From assembly GCA_031552845.1 (NCBI GenBank), contig JAVBMC010000029.1:1-15890 (forward strand): 15,890 nucleotides of DNA, read 5' to 3'. The position numbers and the translations under genes were made by a program. The first letter of the stretch is position 1. Each line of letters opens with the position of its first letter. This stretch comes from JAVBMC01 sp031552845. Lineage in GTDB: Bacteria; Verrucomicrobiota; Kiritimatiellia; RFP12; DVOR01. Below the pieces are notes generated by a model. That model did not search any database. It saw only the letters and a list, made by a program, of their open reading frames with translations, and was not told where the DNA came from. Of the stretch, positions 1-8,015 are shown piece after piece.

Positions 1-1
1 G

Positions 2-814
2 CGGGGGGGGGGGGGGGGGGGGGGGCGGGGGCTGGCTGGGGTGCGGGTGGCGGTGCCGATGGGGTTGCTTTTGTTGGAGCCGGACTTGGGGACTGCGTTG
101 GTGTTGGTGCCGACGACGCTGGCGATGCTGTTTGCGGCGAATGTGGCGCCGAGGCTGTTGTGGAGTTTGATTTTGGTGGGGGTGGCGGCGGCGGCGTTTG
201 AGTTGGGGGCGGTGTATTGGGTGGAGTCGCGGAATCTGTCGCCGGAGAAGCGGGCGCAGGTGGTGAAGTGGACAGGGTTGAGGCCGCATCAGTGGGAGCG
301 GATTGATACGTTTTTATTCCCGGATAAGGATATTCATGGGAGTGGTTATAATAAGCGGCAGTCGGAAATCGCGGTGGGTTCGGGCGGTCTTTGGGGGAAG
401 GGGTATTTGAATGGCGACCAGAATCTGCTGGGATATTTGCCGCAGGTGGTGTCGTCAAGCGACTTCATTTTTGCGGTGATTGCCGAGGAAATGGGGTTTG
501 CGGGGAGCGTGACAATCCTAGGTTTGTTCTTGTTGGGACTGCTATTACCGGGGATTTGGATTGGGTGCCGATGTAAAGATGATGGCGGAAAATTATTGGT
601 TGTAGGTATTACAACCTTGCTTTTTAGTCATTTATTTATTAACATATCCATGACTGTAGGGTTGGTGCCCGTGACCGGGTTGCCGTTGCCGTTTTTGAGT
701 TATGGCGGCACGTTTATGCTTTCGATGATGGCGGCTGTTGGCCTTTTGATAAGCGTCTCGCTGCATGGCGAGGGAACGCCGAGTTTGTTTAGGCAGGATA
801 ATTGCGAAGAGTAA
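2..814 (+). CDS. rodA: RodA/FtsW-family (SEDS) peptidoglycan glycosyltransferase, 5'-truncated
   Basis: This is the C-terminal part of a SEDS glycosyltransferase, which polymerises lipid II into glycan strands in the inner membrane during rod elongation. Visible family blocks are EPDLGTAL, then RIDTFLFPDKD, the GYNKRQSEIAVGSGG block, the SDFIFAVIAEEMGF block (its Asp sits where the family's catalytic Asp is expected), and the C-terminal GLVPVTGLPLPFLSYGG. Several hydrophobic membrane segments are obvious. About 270 residues are present against roughly 370-400 for full RodA, so the N-terminal membrane segments lie outside the window. The frame is open from base 2, but its first residues are Arg and seven Gly from a G run; recognisable homology starts near base 41. 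Position directly before rng is a common elongasome arrangement and favours RodA over FtsW. The stretch about 530-660 is richer in A+T than the rest. Confidence 0.93.
   Translation, partial: RGGGGGGGRGLAGVRVAVPMGLLLLEPDLGTALVLVPTTLAMLFAANVAPRLLWSLILVGVAAAAFELGAVYWVESRNLSPEKRAQVVKWTGLRPHQWERIDTFLFPDKDIHGSGYNKRQSEIAVGSGGLWGKGYLNGDQNLLGYLPQVVSSSDFIFAVIAEEMGFAGSVTILGLFLLGLLLPGIWIGCRCKDDGGKLLVVGITTLLFSHLFINISMTVGLVPVTGLPLPFLSYGGTFMLSMMAAVGLLISVSLHGEGTPSLFRQDNCEE
3..25 (+). repeat. Homopolymer run of 23 G
   Basis: Positions 3-25 are an uninterrupted run of G, followed by CGGGG. In the rodA frame it would encode seven consecutive glycines just before a conserved membrane segment, which is unusual for this family. 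A sequencing or assembly artefact at a contig end, or a real slippage-prone tract, are both possible. Confidence 0.95.
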
Positions 815-818
815 TACT

Positions 819-2420
819 ATGGGTTTGTTAAGTTGGTTGAAGAATGGGTTGAAGAAAACACCAAAACGTGAGATCATCGTCAATGCGGAGAAGCTTGAGA
901 CACGCGTGGCGGTGGTGGAGAATGGAAAGATTGAGGAGTTCCAAGTCGAGCATCCGACGGAGGAGAGATTGGTCGGGTGTATCTTTAAAGGGCGGATTCA
1001 GAATCTGGAACACGACCTGCAGGCGGCGTTTGTTGATATAGGGATGAAGAAGAACGCCTTCTTGCACTACTGGGACATGCTGCCGGATGATGATGGGCGG
1101 TTGGATGAGGAAAGTGAGTCGCGTTCGTCCAAGCGCCGGCGGATTTCCAATGACGAAATAGCCAAGCGTTTTCCTCCGGGTTCGGAAATCGTGGTGCAGA
1201 TTACCAAGGACTCCATTAGTACCAAGGGGCCGCGCGTTACTGCGAACTTGAGTCTGCCGGGGCGTTATTTGGTGATGATGCCGGGGTGTCGTCTGCGCGG
1301 AGTGTCGCGTAAGATTGGCGATGGCGAAGAGCGCGTCCGCCTGAAAAGGATTTTAGACCGTCTGAATATGTCGAACAAGATTCCCGAAGATTTGGGGTTG
1401 ATTGTGCGGACGGTGGGTGCGGGTGCCAGCAAGGTGGCATTTGCGCGTGACTTGCGGAACCTGCTGGATGTGTGGCAGGAGCTGCAGACAAATATCAGCA
1501 CGCGCCGTGCGCCGTGCATGGTGTATCAGGAACCCGACCTGATTGAGCGGGTGGTGCGTGATTGGCTGACGGAAGATATTGACCGCGTGACGATTGATGA
1601 TGTGGAGGCCTATGACCGCATCCGCGATGTGGCGGGGCGGATTTCCCGCCGCGCGAAGCGGGTGATTTCCCGCTACGAGGGCAACCATCCGATCTTTGAG
1701 CATTACGGGATTGAGCGTCAGTTGGAAGAGACTTTCCGCCGCAAGGTGTATTTGTCGTCGGGCGGTTACTTGGTGATTGATGAGACCGAGGCGTTGATTG
1801 CCGTGGACGTGAATACCGGGCGTCATCGCGGCAAGGGGTCGCAGGAAGAGGCGATTCTTGAGGTGAACCTTGAGGCCGTGGAGGAAGTTGCGCGTCAGCT
1901 GCGTTTGCGTAACATCGGCGGTTTGGTGGTGCTGGACCTGATTGATATGAAGTCACGCAAGCACCAGAACCAAGTCTACAAAACAATGAAGGCGGCGTTG
2001 AAGCGCGACCGCTCGCGGACGAACGTGTTGCCGATTTCCGACTTGGGCTTGATGGAGATGACCCGTCAGCGCCAGGAGGAGAGCTTGCTCTCGCAGATGT
2101 ATCAGGATTGCCCCTATTGCCGCGGCCATGGCGTGATCAAGGCACCGCTGGCGTTGAGCGTGGATATCCAACGACAGATTGCCGGCGTGATGCGCAAAGC
2201 TCAGAAGACGCCGGGCACGACAGAGCTGCAGATTCTGGTGGCGCCGAGCGTATTGGAACGTCTGCGCACCGAGGACGAACAGATTCTCGTTGATATGCAA
2301 CGTCGCTATGGCGGGCGTTTGACATTCAAGACCGAAGCCAATCGCCACCCGGAGTCGTTCGCGATTTTGGATGCGGCGGGACAAGTTCTCTACTCGGCAT
2401 CTGACGCCAAAGGCATATGA
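819..2420 (+). CDS. rng: Ribonuclease G (RNase E/G family)
   Basis: Endoribonuclease of the RNase E/G family, which cuts single-stranded AU-rich RNA and matures rRNA 5' ends. The 533-residue length fits RNase G rather than RNase E, as there is no long C-terminal scaffold. An S1-like domain spans about residues 35-150, including GRIQNLEHDLQAAFVDIG and the QITKDSISTKGPR block. Two Mg-binding aspartate motifs are intact: AVDVNTGR (Asp330) and VVLDLIDM (Asp373/Asp376). The zinc-link motif CPYCRGHG is at 431-438. ATG at 819 was chosen because it lies 4 nt after the rodA stop and is preceded by GAAGAG; an in-frame ATG at 765 would overlap rodA by 50 bases and add 18 unconserved residues. The stop overlaps the lptD start (ATGA), implying translational coupling. 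Third-position C rises toward the 3' end. Confidence 0.95.
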   Translation: MGLLSWLKNGLKKTPKREIIVNAEKLETRVAVVENGKIEEFQVEHPTEERLVGCIFKGRIQNLEHDLQAAFVDIGMKKNAFLHYWDMLPDDDGRLDEESESRSSKRRRISNDEIAKRFPPGSEIVVQITKDSISTKGPRVTANLSLPGRYLVMMPGCRLRGVSRKIGDGEERVRLKRILDRLNMSNKIPEDLGLIVRTVGAGASKVAFARDLRNLLDVWQELQTNISTRRAPCMVYQEPDLIERVVRDWLTEDIDRVTIDDVEAYDRIRDVAGRISRRAKRVISRYEGNHPIFEHYGIERQLEETFRRKVYLSSGGYLVIDETEALIAVDVNTGRHRGKGSQEEAILEVNLEAVEEVARQLRLRNIGGLVVLDLIDMKSRKHQNQVYKTMKAALKRDRSRTNVLPISDLGLMEMTRQRQEESLLSQMYQDCPYCRGHGVIKAPLALSVDIQRQIAGVMRKAQKTPGTTELQILVAPSVLERLRTEDEQILVDMQRRYGGRLTFKTEANRHPESFAILDAAGQVLYSASDAKGI

Positions 2421-4714
2421 TTCGTTTTGTCACGATAGCGGCTGTCTGCCTGTCGCTGGCTGCCGGTTCGGTGCAGGGCCAGATGGAGCTCTTTCCGCTT
2501 CAAATGACGGGGGATGCGTCTGACTGGACTCTGACCGCCGACAAGCTGGAAGGTACGCAAAAGACCGGCGATGCAGTCGCTTCGGGACATGCCCGTTTGA
2601 AGAAGGGCGATACGGAGTTGCTTGCCGATCGGATGTCCGTCAACCGCGAAAGCGGCGATGTGCTGGCAGAGGGGAATGTGCAGGTCTCGCATAACGGCAT
2701 CGGCCAATGGCAGGGCGAGCGGATGACCTACAATCTTAAGACCGGACGCGCGGTTGCGGAAGAGGGCACGTTGAAGGTGCGCGAGCTGACGTTGACGATG
2801 GACAGCCTGATGCGTGAGGGCGATGACACGCTGCGCCTGTATGGCAGCTCTCTTTCCACTTGTACCAACGAGCAATGCCGCTGGCATTGGCGCATGGATG
2901 CTAAGGAAGTCCGTGCGCGCGACAATCATTCCGCCGTGTTGAAGGGAGCTGTGCCGTATATGTTCGGCATTCCGTTCGCCTACCTGCCGTATTGGTATAA
3001 GGATTTAAACACCCACTACGGCGTGCGGTTGCTGCCGGCGTATAACTCCAAGTGGGGCGCATCCTTGCTGGGCGCGTATGTGTGGAACATCATTGATCTG
3101 CCGAAGCAGGGGCTCGATATCGACGCCAAGACGCATATCGACGGTTATATGGAGCGGGGCGTTGGCTTGGGGCAGGACTTCATGTGGAAGCTCGGACGCT
3201 TCGGCAGCGGTAAGTTCACCGGCTATTGGATTTACGATCAAGACCCCGACTACAAGGGCTATGATCGCAACTGGAGCAGTCCTGTCGACCGCGACCGTTA
3301 TATCTTTACGCTGGAGCACAACGTTGACATCACCCCGCGCGATCAATTCTGGCTGCGCGGTACTTATGTGAGCGACTCGCAAGTCATGCGCGACTTCATG
3401 GAGAGCTCCTACCGTCATGAGAGCCAGCCGATTAACCGTGCCGCTTACGAACACCGTGAGCACAGCTGGTTAGGCGGCGCGGCGGTGTCCGGTCCGCTCA
3501 ACGATTTCTACGGCGGCGTGGCGCGTCTGCCGGAAGGTTACGTGCACATCATGCCGCAGAATCTCGGCTGGCGTTTCTTCTATGAATCCGAAACACGGGC
3601 CGGTTACTATTCCCGCCAACCGCAGGAGTATAAAGACGCGCTTGAGGAGCGTTTCCGCTACACGCCCGGCTTCTGGGCTGATTACGATTCCTCCCGCGTC
3701 GACACCAAGCACTTCATCAAACGTCCGATTTCAATCGTCGACGGCATTACCATCACGCCGCGTGCCGGTTGGCGCGGTACGGCGTATAGCAACATCAGCG
3801 CGACCGAGGATGACCTCTCGCCCACCAAAACCCGTAGCCTCTTTGAGTTAGGCACGGAAGGTTCCTTGAAGGCCGTGGCTGATTACACCACCATCCGCCA
3901 CACTTTCAACCCCTACTTCGACTATACCTATATTGCTAACCCTGCAGGCGCCAAGGACGGTTCGCTTTACGCGTTCGACCGCACGGAGCAGGTGTACGAA
4001 TGGCAGGAGCAATTCGGGCAAGACGGCGTCTCGCCGCCGCACGAATATAACGCCCTCCGCCTCGGTATGCGCAACATCTTCCAAGAGTTGGAAAAGCGTG
4101 ACCGTGAAGCTATCTTTGATTTCGACGTCTACGGCGCATGGGTCTTTGAGAACGGCACCGAGCGTTGGATGTATCAAGGCCGCGACACCGAGTCCGAAGG
4201 CATGCGTTCCGAACAGCGCGAGAAGGGCATGCGTCTGCTCGGCACCAAGGCGGCGTGGCGTCCTGCCGCCGATGTCGGCGCTTTCGTCACGGCAGAGTAC
4301 GACCCCGACAGCGGCCAGCTGGCCTACGGCGACATGTTCTGCCAATGGCGCATTGAGCGCTTCCTCTTCAGTGTCGGCTACATCACCCGCGACAATGAAG
4401 TCTACGATTACTACTGGCGCAACGACCAGCAGGACTCCGTCGTCTACGGCCGCTTGACGCATCAAATGACCGATGCCTTCAGCTGGAACGTTTTTGCCCG
4501 CGGCAACACCGACGATGGCGAGCTTGAAGAAATCGGCGGTTACATCCAATACCGCCTCGACTGCATGACCTTCCACCTCTACGGCTCCTACATGCCCACC
4601 ACCGAACGCGAAGACGGTTCAAAATACGATCAAAGCTACCGCATGGGCATCTCCGTTTGGCTCAACGCCGCCGGAAAAGACCCCAGCCCTCAAAAAGAGT
4701 GGAACCGTTTCTAA
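2417..4714 (+). CDS. lptD: LPS-assembly outer-membrane protein LptD (OstA/Imp-like)
   Basis: Outer-membrane beta-barrel expected to insert lipopolysaccharide into the outer leaflet with LptE. Residues 1-21 form a signal peptide (hydrophobic AAVCLSLAAG, then cleavage near VQG-Q). Residues about 35-130 form the periplasmic LptA/OstA-type jelly roll, with repeated strands such as ASGHARLKKGDTELLADRM and AEGNVQVS. The region about 140-200 has the family-like Cys-pair segment STCTNEQCRWHW (Cys149, Cys154) and GIPFAYLPYWY, followed by an aromatic-rich barrel to residue 765. E. coli LptD uses two long-range disulfides; here the close Cys pair and two lone late cysteines suggest a different pattern. 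The ATG overlaps the rng stop. The family is clear; true LptD function rather than a divergent OstA-like paralogue is inferred. Confidence 0.88.
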   Translation: MIRFVTIAAVCLSLAAGSVQGQMELFPLQMTGDASDWTLTADKLEGTQKTGDAVASGHARLKKGDTELLADRMSVNRESGDVLAEGNVQVSHNGIGQWQGERMTYNLKTGRAVAEEGTLKVRELTLTMDSLMREGDDTLRLYGSSLSTCTNEQCRWHWRMDAKEVRARDNHSAVLKGAVPYMFGIPFAYLPYWYKDLNTHYGVRLLPAYNSKWGASLLGAYVWNIIDLPKQGLDIDAKTHIDGYMERGVGLGQDFMWKLGRFGSGKFTGYWIYDQDPDYKGYDRNWSSPVDRDRYIFTLEHNVDITPRDQFWLRGTYVSDSQVMRDFMESSYRHESQPINRAAYEHREHSWLGGAAVSGPLNDFYGGVARLPEGYVHIMPQNLGWRFFYESETRAGYYSRQPQEYKDALEERFRYTPGFWADYDSSRVDTKHFIKRPISIVDGITITPRAGWRGTAYSNISATEDDLSPTKTRSLFELGTEGSLKAVADYTTIRHTFNPYFDYTYIANPAGAKDGSLYAFDRTEQVYEWQEQFGQDGVSPPHEYNALRLGMRNIFQELEKRDREAIFDFDVYGAWVFENGTERWMYQGRDTESEGMRSEQREKGMRLLGTKAAWRPAADVGAFVTAEYDPDSGQLAYGDMFCQWRIERFLFSVGYITRDNEVYDYYWRNDQQDSVVYGRLTHQMTDAFSWNVFARGNTDDGELEEIGGYIQYRLDCMTFHLYGSYMPTTEREDGSKYDQSYRMGISVWLNAAGKDPSPQKEWNRF

Positions 4715-4820
4715 GCTAGCAGACGGCTGCCCCCTCGCCAGTTTACGCTCATCAACTGAATGTACGTGATGAGGTGCGCCGATGAAGCCGAGCCAAAAAG
4801 CGGGTGATGTCGGCAAGGCT
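4715..4820. other. Intergenic spacer after lptD
   Basis: There is no gene here. A weak stem with arms CTCATCA (4748-4754) and TGATGAG (4767-4773) around a 12-nt loop is present, but no T tract follows, so it is not a convincing terminator. Confidence 0.5.
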
Positions 4821-4860
4821 GTTGCAAAAAATACAATTGAGTTGCGAAAACTACAATTGA
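4821..4860 (+). repeat. Two 20-bp tandem direct repeats, operator-like
   Basis: Units 4821-4840 and 4841-4860 match at 18 of 20 positions; the second reads GTTGCGAAAACTACAATTGA. Each contains an imperfect dyad (TTGCA or TTGCG, five bases, then TACAA) and the palindrome CAATTG. The 20-bp period is about two helical turns, which would put bound dimers on one DNA face. The second unit runs into the -35 box of the downstream promoter, so it is well placed for a repressor or a class II activator. No regulator gene is in the window. Confidence 0.75.
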
Positions 4861-4886
4861 TTTCTCTAACAGGAAAGCGTTATAAT
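4857..4886 (+). promoter_or_regulatory. Sigma70-type promoter of the secreted glycosidase-like gene
   Basis: The -35 box is TTGATT (4857-4862), the spacer is 18 bp, and the -10 box is a perfect TATAAT (4881-4886). The start of transcription is expected near 4893. The -35 overlaps the operator-like repeat. Confidence 0.8.
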
Positions 4887-4919
4887 TAGAACATGCGTAG
4901 AGGCAAAGGCAGTCAAGCA

Positions 4920-4927
4920 AAGGAAGG
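4920..4927 (+). promoter_or_regulatory. Ribosome binding site deciding the start at 4938
   Basis: AAGGAAGG lies 10 nt before the ATG at 4938. It supports that start over the in-frame ATG at 4893, which would sit at the expected transcription start (leaderless) and would push the signal peptide 15 residues inside the protein. Confidence 0.65.
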
Positions 4928-4937
4928 TTGGCGAAGT

Positions 4938-7721
4938 ATGAAGCAATGGGAATCTATCTGTGTGGCTCTGTTGTGCTTTGCGGGTGCCGCGCTGGCGGCG
5001 CCTACGGGGCAGCATCGTTTGACTCTGGCTGCAGAGCAGGTTGCCAGCAGTTCGCCGTTGGTTGATTTCAGTTTCTTAGTTGATGAGCAGTCGATTGTCG
5101 GTGATCCGCCCACGGGCAACCCACAGACGCCGTGGAAGGCTTTGCACGGTACGGTTTATCCGGTGCAGGCTATTATTGATTTAGGCGTAGAGACGCCGTT
5201 GGCAACACTGTGGATTTATGATACCTATAACGTAGGTGATGTGATTGTCAAGGCCGGCACCCCCGGTGCATGGGAAGAAGTTGGCCGCTGGGGCTGTAAC
5301 TACTACATGAGCTGGGCGAAGGTTCCGTTAGATGTCTCAACCCGTTATTTGATGTTGGAGGTGCAGTCGGGCGGTGCGATTTTCACCGAGGTTGCGCTTG
5401 ATGCTTACACGCCGGAGGGCTGGACGGCTTTTCTTGAGGCGAAGGCCGAAGCAGAGCGAATCGAGCGCGAACGCCAAGAGGCCTTGGCCCGCGCGGAGGA
5501 AGAAGCCCGCAACCGCCCCATCATCACGATGGAACCCTTTGGCCGCCTCTCGCTGATTGACACTATCACGCCGACTAATCTGCTGGCGCGTCATAAGTTC
5601 CTTTGCGACCCTGCCGGTGCTGTAACGGTTACGAATATCTTTGGTAAAGCCACCTGGGTTATCGAGCCGACCGAGGGCGAGTGCGCTTACTTCGTGGTCT
5701 GTTTGGCAGAGATGTCGCTCCTGAGCCCCGGCACCAAGTACGTGCTGGCGGTTGAGTATCCGGAGGACGCTCCCCGCTCTATGTCGATTCATAACCTCGG
5801 CTGCGAAACCATCCGCGGCATCCATACCGGGCAAGCACTGGGCGATGCTTTCCTTGCCAAGTATGTCGATCCCTACGTGGAGTCAGTAAGCGTCCCGCTC
5901 TCCGGCACGAACGAAGTCTGGACGGCGATGTTCCAACTGCACGACCGTTACCCCGCCCGCAAGATGATGGGGCGCAGCAGCGGTGTACGTTCCGCCATAC
6001 CTGAAGACGGCGTAGACGTCATCATCTCGCAGTTCGCCAAGAAGCACATTCCCGGCTCCAAGGGTGCCGCCGTTAGCGCTATCCGTTTGTATGAAGTGCT
6101 CGACATTGATACGCTGCCCCTCGCGATTAACTACCCGCCTGCCGCGCTTCCGCGTCGCCACATCTTCTGGCGCGAAGAGATGGCCGATGGCGTCCTCACC
6201 GGTGCGCAAGGCGTGCGCGGCGTGAATACCCGGACCGACTGGTATAAGTATAAGATGGAGCTGATGAAGTTCCTCGGCATCAACACCTTCACGAAAGACC
6301 TCTTCGAGTTCGGCCACTGCCAGCATTGGGACCCCAGCGCGTACGGCACTAAATGGATGAACTTCGACAACGAGATGCGCAACCTATGGGAAGACTGCGT
6401 CATCATGGCCGGGCAGTACGGCTTTGACGTCTTCCCCTACTACGAATACAGCGGCAGCCGCGGCCCTGAGGGCCTCGGCACCAAACGCACGCCCCGCCCC
6501 CTCACGCGCACTGATGGCAAGTTCATCGACATCAGCTGGGTTGATGCCGGCCTTGTCGACCTCACCGCACCCGAAGCCTACGACGACTTCAAGAAAGTGC
6601 TCGACCTTACCATCATCAAGTTCAAAGACCAAGCCCACATCCTCGGTGCATGGATCCGCCCGCGCATGCAAATGCCCGTCAGCTTCTCCGACGAAACCAT
6701 CGCCCGCTTCGTCGCCGAAGCCAACAGCGGCACCGCCGTCACACGTGCGCAAATCGCCGCCAACACCACCCTCTACAAACGCTACCTCGACTGGTGGGAA
6801 GGCAAACGCCGCGACTTCTTCATCGCCATGCGCGACTACTTGCGCGAAAACGGCGTCGACGATGCCGTCATCCTCTTCACCGGCTGCCCCGCCGAACCCG
6901 GCACAGGCTTTGGCAATTGGCGCAACTGCTTCGTCACCGATACAATCGATTGGTGGAAGACGCTGCTGACGCCGGACAGCTCGCGCGAATACTTCACGCC
7001 CGCCCAAATCGCCCAGCAAGACATCTACCTCACCGGACTGCTCGCGCCCGGCGCCACTTGGGGTGGCTGGGAGTTCCAACACGTCCGCCCTTCGGACGAT
7101 CCTCAGCGCTACAAAAACGACGACGGCATCTTCCTCTCCCATGCCTTCAACCGCCTCTACACCGTCGCCGCGCCCAAGACGCTCGACCTCTTCCGCGGCA
7201 AGAAAGACCTCGCTATCGTTCGCCACTACGCGCTCAACGAAAACATGATGTATAACGTGAGCGATCAAGAGAAGATTGGCTACTACGTCTGCGACTTCGA
7301 ACGCGCCGGCGACTCCTGCATGCAAGCCGAAGCCGTCGCCGTCGCCAATGGCGACCCCACCATGATCGGCTACCTCATGGGCAACAGCTTCAACCGCGGC
7401 TACCCCAGCACCGTGCGCGACTTCAACGCCAACTACCTCGCGCTCCCCGCGCTACCCAGTACGGTTCTCCCCCAAGCCGCCAACAACCCCGCGGTCGTCG
7501 TGCGCAGCATCTTCACCCAATACGGCACCTACCTCGCGGTCGTTAATACCTCATGGCTCCCCGTCAGCCAAGTCACCATCACGCTCCCCCAAGACAGCAA
7601 AATCACGCGCCTCGCGACCAACCAAACCACTGAAAAAACCGACAGCCTCACGCTCGACCTCCGCCCCTACCAACTCGTCGCCTTACGTTTAGACGGTCCG
7701 TTAATACTTGAGCTGTTATAA
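4938..7721 (+). CDS. Large secreted protein with glycosidase-like TIM-barrel region, family not recognised
   Basis: A 927-residue exported protein. Residues 1-21 form a signal peptide (hydrophobic core, cleavage after ALA). Residues about 40-155 resemble a discoidin/F5-8C-like sugar-binding fold (VYPVQAIIDLG, WIYD, a Trp-rich middle, STRYLMLEV). Residues 165-193 are a charged helix rich in Ala, Glu and Arg. Residues about 196-395 look like a second beta-sandwich. Residues about 405-850 contain alternating strands and helices like a TIM barrel (FLGINTFTKDLFEF, YGFDVFPYYEY, ILGAWIRPRMQMP, LDWWEGKRRDFF, VILFTGCPAEPG). Residues about 857-920 form a small C-terminal beta domain common in glycosidases (YGTYLAVVNTSW, LTLDLRPYQLVALRL). 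I cannot name the GH family or assign catalytic acids. It has its own promoter. Third-position use shifts from G/T at the start to C at the end. Confidence 0.72.
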   Translation: MKQWESICVALLCFAGAALAAPTGQHRLTLAAEQVASSSPLVDFSFLVDEQSIVGDPPTGNPQTPWKALHGTVYPVQAIIDLGVETPLATLWIYDTYNVGDVIVKAGTPGAWEEVGRWGCNYYMSWAKVPLDVSTRYLMLEVQSGGAIFTEVALDAYTPEGWTAFLEAKAEAERIERERQEALARAEEEARNRPIITMEPFGRLSLIDTITPTNLLARHKFLCDPAGAVTVTNIFGKATWVIEPTEGECAYFVVCLAEMSLLSPGTKYVLAVEYPEDAPRSMSIHNLGCETIRGIHTGQALGDAFLAKYVDPYVESVSVPLSGTNEVWTAMFQLHDRYPARKMMGRSSGVRSAIPEDGVDVIISQFAKKHIPGSKGAAVSAIRLYEVLDIDTLPLAINYPPAALPRRHIFWREEMADGVLTGAQGVRGVNTRTDWYKYKMELMKFLGINTFTKDLFEFGHCQHWDPSAYGTKWMNFDNEMRNLWEDCVIMAGQYGFDVFPYYEYSGSRGPEGLGTKRTPRPLTRTDGKFIDISWVDAGLVDLTAPEAYDDFKKVLDLTIIKFKDQAHILGAWIRPRMQMPVSFSDETIARFVAEANSGTAVTRAQIAANTTLYKRYLDWWEGKRRDFFIAMRDYLRENGVDDAVILFTGCPAEPGTGFGNWRNCFVTDTIDWWKTLLTPDSSREYFTPAQIAQQDIYLTGLLAPGATWGGWEFQHVRPSDDPQRYKNDDGIFLSHAFNRLYTVAAPKTLDLFRGKKDLAIVRHYALNENMMYNVSDQEKIGYYVCDFERAGDSCMQAEAVAVANGDPTMIGYLMGNSFNRGYPSTVRDFNANYLALPALPSTVLPQAANNPAVVVRSIFTQYGTYLAVVNTSWLPVSQVTITLPQDSKITRLATNQTTEKTDSLTLDLRPYQLVALRLDGPLILELL

Positions 7722-7900
7722 GCATCCCTTCCGCGTGAGCGCTCCTGTCGGCAGGATATGATGATGGGTTGAGTTTGGCGTGAAGAACAGTGTTGTAGAT
7801 GTAAATCGCTGAAAATGGCGTTTGGGTCAGGCGGTAATATAGGAAAGTTTTGATGGAGGCGTTCCTGTTTTGCGTTGAGTTTGGGGGGCGTACGGCCGCG
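7722..7900. other. Intergenic spacer with no supported gene
   Basis: No gene, RNA gene or clear terminator is seen. A short TCCTG-TCGG-CAGGA hairpin near 7745-7758 has no T tract. A GAGTTTGG-containing word recurs near 7769 and 7875, without evident meaning. Confidence 0.45.
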
Positions 7901-8015
7901 CTCGTAGGTACGAGTGAGGTTGACTCGTACCTGCGAGTGAAATTCACTCGTGTGTACGACTCAGGGTCACTCGCGCCTGCGAGTGAGTTGTACTCGTGGA
8001 CGTGAGTTAAATTGA
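7901..8015. repeat. Array of five tandem 23-bp repeats with internal dyads
   Basis: Units start at 7901, 7924, 7947, 7970 and 7993, and each is exactly 23 bp. The common core is CTCGTnnnTrCGAGTGA followed by six variable bases ending in A; the fifth unit is the most diverged. CTCG near the left and CGAG to its right give each unit dyad symmetry. Two strong palindromes arise: CGAGTGA-AAT-TCACTCG (7934-7950, 7-bp arms) and TCACTCGC with GCGAGTGA (7967-7974 and 7979-7986, 8-bp arms, 4-nt loop). The 23-bp period is not a multiple of three, which argues against coding. It could be a protein-binding array, a structured RNA or a dispersed genomic repeat. Confidence 0.9.

Noticed and set aside
4893..4937. 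Leaderless start of the secreted gene at ATG 4893
   Set aside because: The added 15 residues are charged and precede the signal peptide, and a Shine-Dalgarno site supports 4938; only transcript and N-terminal data could revive it.
7853..8005. 50-codon open frame with AGGAAAG 5 nt upstream, running through the 23-bp repeats
   Set aside because: The repeat period is not a multiple of three, so each unit would be read in a different frame; there is no sign of selection for protein. It is left as a curiosity.
7901..8015. CRISPR array
   Set aside because: The repeats are directly adjacent, without unique spacers of constant length, and there are no cas genes.
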